DNA of 64,000 bases from NCBI GenBank assembly GCA_038216465.1, contig JBBQQC010000012.1, positions 1-64,000 of the forward strand. The letters are read 5' to 3'. Of the stretch, positions 47,457 to 56,769 are shown in pieces (the stretch's first letter is position 1; each line of letters starts with the position of its first letter). The DNA is from JACCZX01 sp038216465 (GTDB lineage Bacteria; Pseudomonadota; Gammaproteobacteria; Burkholderiales; Burkholderiaceae_F). The notes under the pieces were generated by a model, which was not told the DNA's origin, ran no database searches, and saw nothing but the letters and a program-made list of their open reading frames with translations. The position numbers and the translations under genes are program-made.

Positions 47457-48805
47457 CACTGCTGACCGCCATCGCCGCGTTCCTGGTCACGCTCGGCATC
47501 CTGGTCGTGATCCACGAGTACGGCCACTATTGGGTTGCGAAGAAGTCAGGCGTCAAGGTGCTGCGTTTTTCGATCGGCTTCGGGCGCCCGCTCGCGCGCT
47601 GGGTGCGCGGGGCCGATCGCACCGAATGGGTCGTCGCTGCGCTGCCGCTGGGCGGTTACGTGCGCATGCTCGACGAGCGCGACCCCGAATGTCTGCCGAT
47701 CGCAGCAGCCGACCTGCCGCGTGCGTTCAATCGTCAGCCGGTGTGGAAGCGAATCGCGATCGTGCTCGCGGGGCCGGCCGCCAATCTGCTGCTTGCCGTC
47801 GCGGTGTACTGGTTCCTCAGCGTGGTCGGCGTATTCGAACCGAATGCGGTCGTCGGGATACCGCCGCCCGCCAGCGCCGCGGCGCGTGCAGGCTTGATGG
47901 CCGGCGACACCGTGGTGCAGGTGGCGGGCAATCCCGTGCGTTCCTGGAACGAGCTGCGCTGGCTGCTGTTGCAGCGAGCCGTGTCGACCGCGCCGATTGC
48001 GCTCGAAGTTGAGGGCAGTGACAAACGGCGCCGCGAGCTGACGGTGCAGCCATCGGCAGTGGCGCCGGAAGATCTCGATGGCGACCTGATCGGCCGCATG
48101 GGCTTCGTCTTGTTTCAAGGGCCGACGCGCATAGGGCAGGTCACCGAAGCGAGTCCCGCATTTGTGGGCGGTCTTCGTCCCGGGGATCGCGTGGTCTCCG
48201 TCAACGGCGAGCCGATCGCAACGGCGGAGCGTCTGCGCTCGCTGATCCGGGCGTCGGCCGACCAACCGATCGAGCTCTCGATCGAGCGTGAAGAGAGGTC
48301 GATTCGGCTGCAGGTCACGCCGGCACGCGTCACCGACGACAAGGGCAATTATTTTGGGCGTATCGGCGCGGAGTTGAGCGACCGCTTGCCGCCGATCAAA
48401 GTGCAATACGGCCCCCTCGAAAGCATTCCACGCGCGGTGCAGAAGACAGCGGACACGGCGGTGTTCTCGCTGAAGATGCTGGGCAAGATGCTGACCGGCG
48501 AAGCGTCGTGGAGAAATTTGTCGGGCCCGGTGACGATTGCCGACTACGCGGGGCAAACTGCGCGTATCGGGCTCGCTGCGTTCCTTGGATTCTTGGCGTT
48601 GGTGTCGATCAGCCTGGCCGTATTGAATCTTCTTCCGATCCCAATGCTCGATGGCGGACACCTCCTGTATTATCTAATTGAAATTTTCAAGGGCAGCCCG
48701 CCTGCAGATTGGGTCGTCGAGTGGGGGCAACGCGCTGGCGTTGCATTGCTTGGACTTCTTACCGTGCTGGCGCTATACAACGACGTGTTGCGGCTGCTTT
48801 CCTGA
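47453..48805 (+). CDS. rseP: Site-2 intramembrane protease RseP
   Basis: The 450-residue zinc metalloprotease cleaves the anti-sigma-E factor RseA in the membrane. The HEYGH zinc motif is in the first transmembrane helix (about residues 22-26), two PDZ domains fill the periplasmic part (about 130-300), and NLLPIPMLDGGHLLYYL near 400 carries the third ligand. It overlaps dxr by 4 bases and precedes bamA, the standard order, which links envelope stress control to outer-membrane assembly. Confidence 0.95.
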   Translation: MTLLTAIAAFLVTLGILVVIHEYGHYWVAKKSGVKVLRFSIGFGRPLARWVRGADRTEWVVAALPLGGYVRMLDERDPECLPIAAADLPRAFNRQPVWKRIAIVLAGPAANLLLAVAVYWFLSVVGVFEPNAVVGIPPPASAAARAGLMAGDTVVQVAGNPVRSWNELRWLLLQRAVSTAPIALEVEGSDKRRRELTVQPSAVAPEDLDGDLIGRMGFVLFQGPTRIGQVTEASPAFVGGLRPGDRVVSVNGEPIATAERLRSLIRASADQPIELSIEREERSIRLQVTPARVTDDKGNYFGRIGAELSDRLPPIKVQYGPLESIPRAVQKTADTAVFSLKMLGKMLTGEASWRNLSGPVTIADYAGQTARIGLAAFLGFLALVSISLAVLNLLPIPMLDGGHLLYYLIEIFKGSPPADWVVEWGQRAGVALLGLLTVLALYNDVLRLLS

Positions 48806-48833
48806 GTTTAAAAAATAGTGCGGGGACAGTCAG

Positions 48834-51209
48834 TTGAATCGCCGCGTTGAGCGCCGGCGCAGCAAGCTTGCAACTTTGCGTCCGGCTTTGCGCCATCTTG
48901 CAGCGGCTGTTGTCGCCACCTGGTGCGTGTCCGCCTCGGCACAGGAATTTGTCGTGCGCGACATCCGGGTTGAGGGCGTGCAGCGGACCGAGGCCGGCAC
49001 CGTCTTTTCCTACCTGCCGATCCGCGTCGGCGATCGGTTTGACCCCGAGCGCGGCACGCAGGCAATCCGCGCGTTGTACGCAAGCGGCTTGTTCAAGGAC
49101 GTACGGCTCGAAGTCGACGGCGACGTGCTGGTCGTGATCGTCGACGAGCGTCCGGCCATTTCCGCGATTGACTTGACGGGAGTGACCGAGTTCGAAAAGG
49201 ACACGGTGCTGAAGTCGCTGCGCGACGTCGGCCTCGCCGAAGGCCGCATCTTCGATCGGTCGCTGCTCGATCGCGCCGAACAGGAATTGCGCCGGCAATA
49301 TCTGTCGCGCGGTTTATATGGTGTCGACGTCAAGACGACGGTGACCCCGATCGAGCGAAACCGTGTCAACGTATCGATCGCGGCGATCGAAGGCGAGATC
49401 TCGCGCATTCGTTCGATTGCGTTTAGTGGCAACACCGTGTTCAGTGATGGCACGCTACGCGGCCAGATGGAGCTTTCAACTCCGAATTGGCTGTCGTGGT
49501 ACACGAAGCGCGATCAATACTCACGGCAAAAGCTGTCGGCTGATCTCGAAAGCGTACGGTCGTACTACCTGAACCGCGGTTACCTCGATTTCAAGATCGA
49601 TTCGGTGCAAGTGTCGATCAGCCCCGACAAGCGCGACATTTTCGTGTCGATCAACGTCACGGAGGGCGACCGTTACACCGTCTCCGGCGTCAAGCTGACC
49701 GGCGAGCTGCTCGGCCTCGATGACGAGATGCTGCCGCTGGTCGACATCAAGCCCGGTGAGGTCTTCAGCGCCGAGCGCATCAACGCGGTGGCCAAGCGTG
49801 TCACCGACCGCATGAGCACGCTCGGTTATGCATTTGCCAGCGCCAATCCCAATCCCGAGGCGGACCGCGAAAAACGCACGGTCGCGTTCACGATCGTCGT
49901 CGACCCGGGCCGCCGCGTGTACGTGCGACGCGTCAACATCGCGGGCAACAATCGAACGCGCGATGAAGTAATTCGCCGTGAAGTCAGGCAATACGAAAGC
50001 GCCTGGTTTGATTCGGACCGGGTGCGACTCTCACGCGACCGCATCGACCGGCTCGGCTTCTTCGAATCGGTCACCGTCGAGACACCGGCGGTGCCTTCGG
50101 CGCCGGATCAGGTCGACGTCAACGTGACCGTGAAGGAGCGCGCAACCGGCAACATCCAGGTCGGCGCTGGGTATTCGAGCGCCGAGGGCCTGGTGTTGAG
50201 TGGCGGTATTGCGCAGCAAAACCTGTTTGGCTCGGGCAATGCGCTGTCGCTCGAGATCAACACCAGCAAAGCGAACCGTGTAATCGCGCTGGCGCACACC
50301 GATCCGTACATAACGCCCGAGGGCATCAGTCGCTCGGTGGAGCTGTTTGACCGCAAGTCCGACCTGGCCCAGCTGGGCCTGTCGAGCGTCGGTTATTCGA
50401 CGCTGGGCGGCGGTGTCGTGTTCGGCGTGCCGTTCACTGAATTTGACCGCGTCTTCTTCGGGCTGCGCTACGAAAAGACCAAGATTGACCTGACGGTATT
50501 TTCACCGCTGCGCTACGTCGAGTATGTCGAACAGTTCGGTGCGAGGTCGGATTCGCTGGCGCTGACGGTCGGCTGGTCGCGCGACGATCGCGACAATCTG
50601 CTGGTGCCGACGCGCGGGCGTTACCAGCGCGCGTTCAGCGAGATTGGGCTGCCGGCGCTCGACTTGCAGTACTACCGGCTGAGCTACCAGTTTCAGCAAT
50701 ATTTTCAGTTCTTCCCGCGCGTGACCTTCGCATTCAACGGCGAGATCGGGTATGGCGACGGTTACGGCGGCAAGCCCTATCCATTCTTCAAGAACTACTA
50801 CGTCGGCGGCATCGGCAGCGTGCGCGGGTTCGAAACCGGCAGTCTCGGCCCGCGCGATGTGGACGGCAGCTCGCTCGGGGGCAACCGCCGGCTGAATTTT
50901 GCGTTCGAGGCGTACTTGCCGATCCCTGGCGCCGATCGCACGCTGCGCGCGTTGTCATTCGTCGACGCGGGGCAGGTGTGGGGGCTGAGCGTGCGGCGCG
51001 ACAGCTCGGGTACGCCGATCCTCGTCAACGGGCGCCCGCAGTACGAGGACGAGCGAATCGACCTGGGCAACCTGCGCTATTCGGTCGGCGTCGGCGTCGC
51101 CTGGATTTCGCCGCTCGGCCCGCTCAGACTATCTTTTGCCTATCCGCTGAATAAAAAGAGCGAAGACCGGCTGCAGCGCTTTCAATTCCAGATCGGCACC
51201 GGATTCTGA
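48834..51209 (+). CDS. bamA: Outer membrane protein assembly factor BamA
   Basis: The 791-residue protein inserts beta-barrel proteins in the outer membrane. A signal peptide (to about residue 36, cut before EFVVRDIRVEGVQR) is followed by five POTRA domains (to about 450) and a 16-strand barrel with the VRGF motif near 664. It ends in Phe as outer-membrane barrels do. A TTG start at 48834 with GGGGA upstream is the only start that keeps the signal peptide and the basic N-terminus. Confidence 0.95.
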   Translation: MNRRVERRRSKLATLRPALRHLAAAVVATWCVSASAQEFVVRDIRVEGVQRTEAGTVFSYLPIRVGDRFDPERGTQAIRALYASGLFKDVRLEVDGDVLVVIVDERPAISAIDLTGVTEFEKDTVLKSLRDVGLAEGRIFDRSLLDRAEQELRRQYLSRGLYGVDVKTTVTPIERNRVNVSIAAIEGEISRIRSIAFSGNTVFSDGTLRGQMELSTPNWLSWYTKRDQYSRQKLSADLESVRSYYLNRGYLDFKIDSVQVSISPDKRDIFVSINVTEGDRYTVSGVKLTGELLGLDDEMLPLVDIKPGEVFSAERINAVAKRVTDRMSTLGYAFASANPNPEADREKRTVAFTIVVDPGRRVYVRRVNIAGNNRTRDEVIRREVRQYESAWFDSDRVRLSRDRIDRLGFFESVTVETPAVPSAPDQVDVNVTVKERATGNIQVGAGYSSAEGLVLSGGIAQQNLFGSGNALSLEINTSKANRVIALAHTDPYITPEGISRSVELFDRKSDLAQLGLSSVGYSTLGGGVVFGVPFTEFDRVFFGLRYEKTKIDLTVFSPLRYVEYVEQFGARSDSLALTVGWSRDDRDNLLVPTRGRYQRAFSEIGLPALDLQYYRLSYQFQQYFQFFPRVTFAFNGEIGYGDGYGGKPYPFFKNYYVGGIGSVRGFETGSLGPRDVDGSSLGGNRRLNFAFEAYLPIPGADRTLRALSFVDAGQVWGLSVRRDSSGTPILVNGRPQYEDERIDLGNLRYSVGVGVAWISPLGPLRLSFAYPLNKKSEDRLQRFQFQIGTGF

Positions 51210-51246
51210 TATGCGAGAATCTTTTGCTTCCGAGGAGGCAACATCG

Positions 51247-51762
51247 ATGTTTGAAACGTGGCGAAAAATTTTGAAAGCGACGTGCGCCGCCACGCTGATC
51301 GCGAGCGCGTCCGTCGCGATAGCGCAGGACTTCAAGATCGGGGTGGTTAATCCAGAGCGACTGCTGCGCGAATCGACACCGGCCCGCGCCGCGCTGCAAA
51401 AACTGGAGGGCGAATTTTCGAAGCGTCAGAAAGATGTCGAAGACACCGGCACGCGGCTGAAGGCAACGGCAGAGCGATTCGAAAAGGATTCGCCGGTGAT
51501 GACCGAAACCGATCGGGGTCGCCGCCAACGCGAGCTTGCAGAGCTCGATCGCGACTTTCAGCGCAAACAGCGCGAGTTTCGCGAAGACCTCAATCAACGC
51601 CGCAACGAAGAGATGCAGGGTTTGGTAGAGCGCAGCAACCGCATCATTCGGCAGATTGCCGAGCAGGAAAAATTCGACCTGATCGTGCAGGAAGCTGTCT
51701 ACTTCAACCCCCGCGTCGACATCACCGAGCGAGTTTTGCGGGCGCTCAATAACACCAAGTAA
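51247..51762 (+). CDS. skp: Periplasmic chaperone Skp (OmpH)
   Basis: The 171-residue protein has a signal peptide (to about SASVAIAQ) and an OmpH domain: the start FKIGVVNPERLLRESTPARA, a long coiled coil, and the end VYFNPRVDITERVLRAL. It escorts unfolded outer-membrane proteins to BamA. A strong GAGGAGG site precedes the ATG at 51247; the in-frame start at 51211 has none. It lies 37 bases after bamA and 6 before lpxD. Confidence 0.94.
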   Translation: MFETWRKILKATCAATLIASASVAIAQDFKIGVVNPERLLRESTPARAALQKLEGEFSKRQKDVEDTGTRLKATAERFEKDSPVMTETDRGRRQRELAELDRDFQRKQREFREDLNQRRNEEMQGLVERSNRIIRQIAEQEKFDLIVQEAVYFNPRVDITERVLRALNNTK

Positions 51763-51768
51763 TCCGGC

Positions 51769-52866
51769 ATGACGGTCAGTGTGTCGCTGGCCGACTTGAA
51801 CAGCGCGGTTACCGAGCGCTCTGGCGGGCGGCTGGCGGCAACGATTGTCGGCTCCAGCGACATTAAGCTGAGCGGCGTGGCCGCGCTCGAATCCGCCCTA
51901 CGTTCCGATCTCGCGTTTCTCGCCAACCCTCTATATCGCGCGGACGCGTTGACTACGCAGGCGGGTGCGATCGTTCTCAACTCGGCTGATCGCGACGCTT
52001 TACAGGCACAGTCGGCACCGTTCACCGCGTCGCTGACAGCGCTCGCGGTGTGCGAGCATCCCTACGCGTGGTTTGCATTCGCAGCGCAAGTATTGAAACC
52101 CACGGCGCCGCTGAAACCCGGCGTCGCAACTGGCGCCCACGTCAGCAGCGGCGCGCGAGTGCATCTGAGTGCGCGCGTCGACGCCGGCGCGACCGTCGGC
52201 GAGGGTGCAGCCATCGGCGCCGGTGCATGGATCGGTGCCGGCGCAGTGATCGGCGCCCGGTCCGTCGTCGGAGAAGGCGCACACATCCACCCGCGCGCCG
52301 TGGTGCTCGACGATTGCAAGCTCGGAGCGCGCTGCGTGGTCCATAGCGGCGCGGTCATCGGCAGCGACGGCTTCGGCTTTGCTCCGCTCGATGGACGCTA
52401 CATCAAGATTCCGCAAGTTGGCACCGTCGTCATCGGTGACGACGTCGAGATCGGCGCCAACACAACTATCGATCGCGGCGCGATGGGCGCCACGTTGATC
52501 GAAGACGGAGTCAAGCTCGACAATCAGATACAGATCGCGCATAACTGCGTGATCGGAGCGCACACGGTGATCGCCGCGTGCGTGGGCATCGCCGGCAGCA
52601 CGACCATCGGAAAGGGTTGCCGCATCGGTGGCGCGGCGATGATTGCCGGCCATCTGAAGATTCCCGACGGCTCGAGCATCGGCCCGGCGACAGTGGTGCC
52701 CAGTACGATCAGCGAAACGGGGCATTACACCGGCTTCTTTCCGATCATGAAGCACCGCGACTGGGAACGCGCGGCGGCGGTGGTGCGCAACCTGCCCGAG
52801 CTGCGCAGCCGTTTGCGGCAGCTCGAAGCAGAGCGCAGACAGGCAGAATCGAAAACGGAAAAATGA
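51769..52866 (+). CDS. lpxD: UDP-3-O-acylglucosamine N-acyltransferase LpxD
   Basis: The 365-residue enzyme adds the second acyl chain in lipid A synthesis. It has a uridine-binding N-terminal domain, a left-handed beta-helix of hexapeptide repeats (about residues 110-300), and a short C-terminal helix. The catalytic His is in QIQIAHNCVIGAHTVIA near residue 250. It starts 6 bases after skp and ends 4 bases before fabZ. Confidence 0.96.
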   Translation: MTVSVSLADLNSAVTERSGGRLAATIVGSSDIKLSGVAALESALRSDLAFLANPLYRADALTTQAGAIVLNSADRDALQAQSAPFTASLTALAVCEHPYAWFAFAAQVLKPTAPLKPGVATGAHVSSGARVHLSARVDAGATVGEGAAIGAGAWIGAGAVIGARSVVGEGAHIHPRAVVLDDCKLGARCVVHSGAVIGSDGFGFAPLDGRYIKIPQVGTVVIGDDVEIGANTTIDRGAMGATLIEDGVKLDNQIQIAHNCVIGAHTVIAACVGIAGSTTIGKGCRIGGAAMIAGHLKIPDGSSIGPATVVPSTISETGHYTGFFPIMKHRDWERAAAVVRNLPELRSRLRQLEAERRQAESKTEK

Positions 52867-52870
52867 ATTG

Positions 52871-53353
52871 ATGAACATCCAGCAGATTCTGGAAACGCTG
52901 CCGCACCGGTATCCGTTCGTGCTGGTTGATCGCGTGCTCGAGATCGTCGCTGGCGAGCGCATCGTCGCGCTGAAGAACGTGACGATCAACGAGCCGTACT
53001 TTGTCGGCCATTTCCCACGGCTGCCGGTGATGCCCGGCGTGATGATCATCGAGGCACTCGCGCAGGCGGCCGCGCTTCTGACGTATCAGACGCTGAACCT
53101 GAAACAGGGCGACGGCACGTTGTTCTACTTCGCCGGCATCGACGGCGCGCGCTTCAAGCGGCCGGTGTCACCGGGCGATCAGTTGCGGCTTGAAGTCGAA
53201 ATGGTCCGCGTGATGCGCGGCATCGGCAAGTTCAGGGCGCGCGCGCTGGTCGATTCAACCGTGGTGGCCGAAGCCGAGCTGATGTGCGCGTATCGGAACG
53301 GAATCCAGGAGCGCGCCAACCGCGTTGGAAACGACGAGCGTGAGGCCCAGTAG
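52871..53353 (+). CDS. fabZ: 3-hydroxyacyl-ACP dehydratase FabZ
   Basis: The 160-residue hot-dog fold enzyme dehydrates 3-hydroxyacyl-ACPs. The catalytic pair lies in GHFPRLPVMPGVMIIEALAQ (His, Glu), and PHRYPFVLVDRV is typical of the N-terminus. The ATG at 52871 is one codon after an in-frame TTG. Sitting between lpxD and lpxA, it competes with them for the same hydroxyacyl-ACP pool. Confidence 0.97.
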   Translation: MNIQQILETLPHRYPFVLVDRVLEIVAGERIVALKNVTINEPYFVGHFPRLPVMPGVMIIEALAQAAALLTYQTLNLKQGDGTLFYFAGIDGARFKRPVSPGDQLRLEVEMVRVMRGIGKFRARALVDSTVVAEAELMCAYRNGIQERANRVGNDEREAQ

Positions 53354-54139
53354 TTGCGCGCGCACGCTACCGCAGTCATCGATCGCGCGGCGCAAATCGC
53401 GGATGACGTCGAAGTCGGGCCGTACTGCGTGGTCGGCGCCGGTGTAAAGATCGGCGCGGGCTCGGTGCTGAAATCGCACGTGGTGATCGGGGGCCGCACC
53501 ACGATCGGCCGCAACAATCGCTTCTTTCCGTTCTGTGCGATCGGCGGCGTACCGCAGGACAAGAAATACGCCGGTGAAGACACCGAGCTCATGATCGGTG
53601 ACGACAACACCGTGCGCGAGTCATGCACGATCAGTCTCGGTACGGCGGGCGGCGGCGGCGTTACGCGCATAGGACGCGACAACTGGATCATGGCGTCAGT
53701 TCACATCGCCCACGACTGCGTGGTCGGCGACCACACGATTCTCGCCAACAATGCAACGCTCGCCGGGCACGTGACGCTCGGTGATTGGTCAATCCTGGGC
53801 GGCATGGTGGCGGTTCATCAGTTCTGCGCGGTGGGTGCGCACGCGCTGGCTGCGGGCGGATCGATCGTGCTGCGCGATATCCCGCCGTACGTGATCTGCA
53901 GCGGCAATCCCGCCGAGCCGCACGGCATCAACTCCGAGGGATTGAAGCGGCGCGGTGTCGATGCGGACACGATCAAACTGTTGCGGCGCGCGTACAAGAC
54001 GCTGTATCGCGAAGGATTGACGGTTGCCGATGCGGTCACCGCGCTTGGAAAGCTCGCCGAAGAAAATCCACCTTCGGCCGCGGCGATCGAGGTGCTGAAA
54101 ACGTTCGTACAGAGCTCGCAGCGCGGCATCGTGCGTTGA
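53354..54139 (+). CDS. lpxA: UDP-GlcNAc O-acyltransferase LpxA
   Basis: The 261-residue trimeric enzyme starts lipid A synthesis. The hexapeptide-repeat beta-helix spans about residues 5-190, with the catalytic His in HIAHDCVVGDHTILANN near 120, and a C-terminal helical domain follows. A TTG at 53354, directly after the fabZ stop, is the start that matches the family N-terminus. Its stop shares a base with the lpxB ATG. Confidence 0.96.
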   Translation: MRAHATAVIDRAAQIADDVEVGPYCVVGAGVKIGAGSVLKSHVVIGGRTTIGRNNRFFPFCAIGGVPQDKKYAGEDTELMIGDDNTVRESCTISLGTAGGGGVTRIGRDNWIMASVHIAHDCVVGDHTILANNATLAGHVTLGDWSILGGMVAVHQFCAVGAHALAAGGSIVLRDIPPYVICSGNPAEPHGINSEGLKRRGVDADTIKLLRRAYKTLYREGLTVADAVTALGKLAEENPPSAAAIEVLKTFVQSSQRGIVR

Positions 54140-55284
54140 TGTGCGCCGCGCGCACGATCGTCTTTGCCGCAGGGGAGTCATCCGGGGATCTGCTGGCGGC
54201 GCCTGTCGTGTCCGAACTACGGCAGCGCGCCTCTGACGTGCGCTGCGCCGGCATCGGCGGCGACCGCATGATCGCGGCCGGGTTCGACGCCTGGCACCAC
54301 GTACGCGAATTGTCGGTGCGCGGATATGTCGAAGTGATAAGGCATTTGCCACGCCTGCTGCGCTTGCGCAGCGCGCTGCGCGAGCGCGTGATCGCAACCA
54401 AGCCGCAGGTGTTTGTCGGCGTCGACGCGCCGGACTTCAATCTGGCGCTGGAAGAACAGCTGCGAGGGCAGGGTGTTCCGACGGTGCACTTCGTCAGCCC
54501 GTCGATCTGGGCCTGGAGAAGCGAACGCATCGACCAGATCGGGCGCGCGGTGGATCGCATGCTGCTCGTCTTTCCGTTCGAGCAGAAAATTTATGACGAT
54601 GCCGGAATTCCGGCGACCTACGTCGGCCATCCGCTCGCCAGCATCATTCCGATGATTCCGGACGCAGCCGCTGCGCGCAGCCGACTCGGGCTGAGAACCG
54701 AAGGCGCTTTGCTCGCAGTGCTGCTCGGCTCGCGGCCCGACGAAGTGCGCCATAACGGCGCGACCTTCGTCGCCGCGATGGATGCCATCGCCGCCGAGCA
54801 ACCGTCGATGCGTTTCATCGTGCCGGTGGCGGATCCCGCGTTGCGCAGCCCCATCGAACACTTAATGGCGGCGCGGCCTGGGCTCGCGCCGAAAGTCGAT
54901 ATCGTCAACGGACGATCGCACGATTGCCTTGAAGCGTCGTCCGTCGTCCTCGTCGCAAGCGGCACCGCCACCCTCGAGGCCGCGTTGTTCAAGCGACCGA
55001 TGGTGATTGCCTACAAAATGTCGCCGCTGACCGCATGGATCATGTGGCGCAAGGGTAGGATTCCATACGTCGGACTTCCCAATATCCTAGCCGGAGAATT
55101 CGTCGTTCCCGAACTGCTGCAGCACCACGCAACACCGACGACGCTGGCGCGTGCGGTGCTCGAATGGCTGCACGACGATGCGCGTTGCAGTCGCGTCGCG
55201 GCGCGCTTTACTGAAATGCATCTTTCGCTGAAGCGCGATACGGCCCGCCTGGTCACCGACGCGATCCTGGAGGTCGCGCAGTGA
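54139..55284 (+). CDS. lpxB: Lipid-A-disaccharide synthase LpxB
   Basis: The 381-residue GT19 glycosyltransferase joins UDP-diacylglucosamine and lipid X. It starts TIVFAAGESSGDLLAA, with GVDAPDFNLALEEQLR, VHFVSPSIWAWR and VLLGSRPDEV further on. The same frame is open to 53785, but that part lies over lpxA, so ATG at 54139 (TGATG overlap) is used. Its stop overlaps the rnhB start. Confidence 0.96.
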   Translation: MCAARTIVFAAGESSGDLLAAPVVSELRQRASDVRCAGIGGDRMIAAGFDAWHHVRELSVRGYVEVIRHLPRLLRLRSALRERVIATKPQVFVGVDAPDFNLALEEQLRGQGVPTVHFVSPSIWAWRSERIDQIGRAVDRMLLVFPFEQKIYDDAGIPATYVGHPLASIIPMIPDAAAARSRLGLRTEGALLAVLLGSRPDEVRHNGATFVAAMDAIAAEQPSMRFIVPVADPALRSPIEHLMAARPGLAPKVDIVNGRSHDCLEASSVVLVASGTATLEAALFKRPMVIAYKMSPLTAWIMWRKGRIPYVGLPNILAGEFVVPELLQHHATPTTLARAVLEWLHDDARCSRVAARFTEMHLSLKRDTARLVTDAILEVAQ

Positions 55285-55949
55285 AAGTGCGCTCGTTCCG
55301 CATCACACTGCGCCGTCGCAAGGCCGTCACCGGCGACCTGTTCGAGCAAGCCGTACTGGCGAGCGGTGGCCTGATCTGCGGCATCGACGAAGCCGGCTGC
55401 GGCCCACTGGCAGGCCCCGTCGTGGCCGCCGCCGTGATCCTCGACCCCAAGCGTCGCATCTACGGACTGCGCGATTCGAAGGTACTGAAGCCGGAGCGCC
55501 GCGAGCAGCTCGCCCGACGTATCCGCGAGCGCGCGATTGCATGGGCGGTTGCCGAAGCGAGCGTCGACGAAATCGACACCATCAACATCCTGCAGGCGAG
55601 ATTGCTGGCGATGCGCCGCGCGGTCGATGCGCTGACGATCGCGCCCGAATACGCGCTGGTCGACGGCAATCAGATGCCGCGCCTGCCGTTTCCGGGCCGC
55701 GCGATCATCGCCGGCGACGCACTCGAGCCCGCGATCTCCGCTGCGTCGATCCTGGCCAAGACCACGCGCGATCGCATGATGCGCGCGTTCGACGCGGTGC
55801 ACCCCGGCTATGGCTTCGCGCACCACATGGGCTACGCCACCCCCGAGCACTGCGCACGCCTGAACGCGCTCGGCCCGTGCATCCTGCACCGTCGCAGCTT
55901 CGCTCCCGTCCGCATCCTCGTCACGGAAGATGCGCATCTCTTCGACTGA
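55281..55949 (+). CDS. rnhB: Ribonuclease HII
   Basis: The 222-residue nuclease cuts RNA in RNA-DNA hybrids. GIDEAGCGPLAGPVVAAAVI carries the first acidic metal ligands, with RDSKVLKPERRE and AISAASILAKTTRDRMM following. GTG start overlaps lpxB. An unusual extra 30 or so residues precede the core. The 3' end overlaps the methylase gene by 20 bases. Confidence 0.95.
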   Translation: MKVRSFRITLRRRKAVTGDLFEQAVLASGGLICGIDEAGCGPLAGPVVAAAVILDPKRRIYGLRDSKVLKPERREQLARRIRERAIAWAVAEASVDEIDTINILQARLLAMRRAVDALTIAPEYALVDGNQMPRLPFPGRAIIAGDALEPAISAASILAKTTRDRMMRAFDAVHPGYGFAHHMGYATPEHCARLNALGPCILHRRSFAPVRILVTEDAHLFD

Positions 55950-56715
55950 CAACCCGATTTATCGGCGGTTAAAGCAGCTTGCGACATCGCCCCGCGCCTG
56001 CAGGGAATCAAGTTGCACGTTGATCGAGGGGATCCACCTGCTACAGGCGGCGCTGGTCGCGAATGCGCCGATCCATACACTGGTGTTGCGCGGTACGGAG
56101 CAGTCAGCCGCAGCGACGGAGGTCGCCGGCGCGATCGGCGCGCGGCCCAACGTCAAGACGATCGAGCTTGCGCCGAATCTGTACGACAGCATTGCACCGG
56201 TAGAGCACGGAGTTGGCGCGCTCGCCGAGATCGAATTCTCTACCTCGCCGTGGCCCGAACGGATCGTTGATGACGCAATTTATCTAGACAACGTGCAAGA
56301 CCCCGGCAACGTAGGCGCGCTGCTACGCACCGCTGCGGCGGCCGGCGTGCGACACGCGATCGCCGGACCTGGCTGTGCCTTCTTGTGGTCGCCAAAGGTC
56401 ATGCGCGCCGCGATGGGCGCGCACTTCGTGCTGGATTTGCATGAACAGATCACACCACAGAAGTTGCGCGGTGTATTCGCGGGCGAGGTTCTGGCCGCGG
56501 ATGCAACTGCTGGCGAAGACTTGTTTAGAGCGGAGTGGGGAAGAAGCCGCGTGCTGTGGTTATTCGGCGGTGAAGGGCATGGGCTCAGCGCGGAGGTGCT
56601 GAACGCAGCCCATCGGCGCCTGCGTATCCCTATTGATTGCCGCGTCGAGTCTTTGAACGTGAGTGCAGCGGCGGCCGTTTGCTTGTTCGAGCAGAAGCGA
56701 AGACGCGGGGGTTAA
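55930..56715 (+). CDS. TrmH/SpoU-family RNA 2'-O-methyltransferase
   Basis: The 261-residue protein has an N-terminal substrate-binding domain (LIEGIHLLQAAL) and a SPOUT knot with all three motifs: LDNVQDPGNVGALLRTAAAAGV, WLFGGEGHGLS, and IPIDCRVESLNVSAAAAVCLFE. It probably methylates rRNA or tRNA ribose; the exact target is not clear. This is the last gene of the envelope operon and a usual neighbour of rnhB. The RNA target cannot be set by sequence alone. Confidence 0.88.
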   Translation: MRISSTDNPIYRRLKQLATSPRACRESSCTLIEGIHLLQAALVANAPIHTLVLRGTEQSAAATEVAGAIGARPNVKTIELAPNLYDSIAPVEHGVGALAEIEFSTSPWPERIVDDAIYLDNVQDPGNVGALLRTAAAAGVRHAIAGPGCAFLWSPKVMRAAMGAHFVLDLHEQITPQKLRGVFAGEVLAADATAGEDLFRAEWGRSRVLWLFGGEGHGLSAEVLNAAHRRLRIPIDCRVESLNVSAAAAVCLFEQKRRRGG

Positions 56716-56769
56716 GCTCGACGTGAGACGTACCTCCATACGACGCCCTTTCGTCGCTCGCCGACAGGG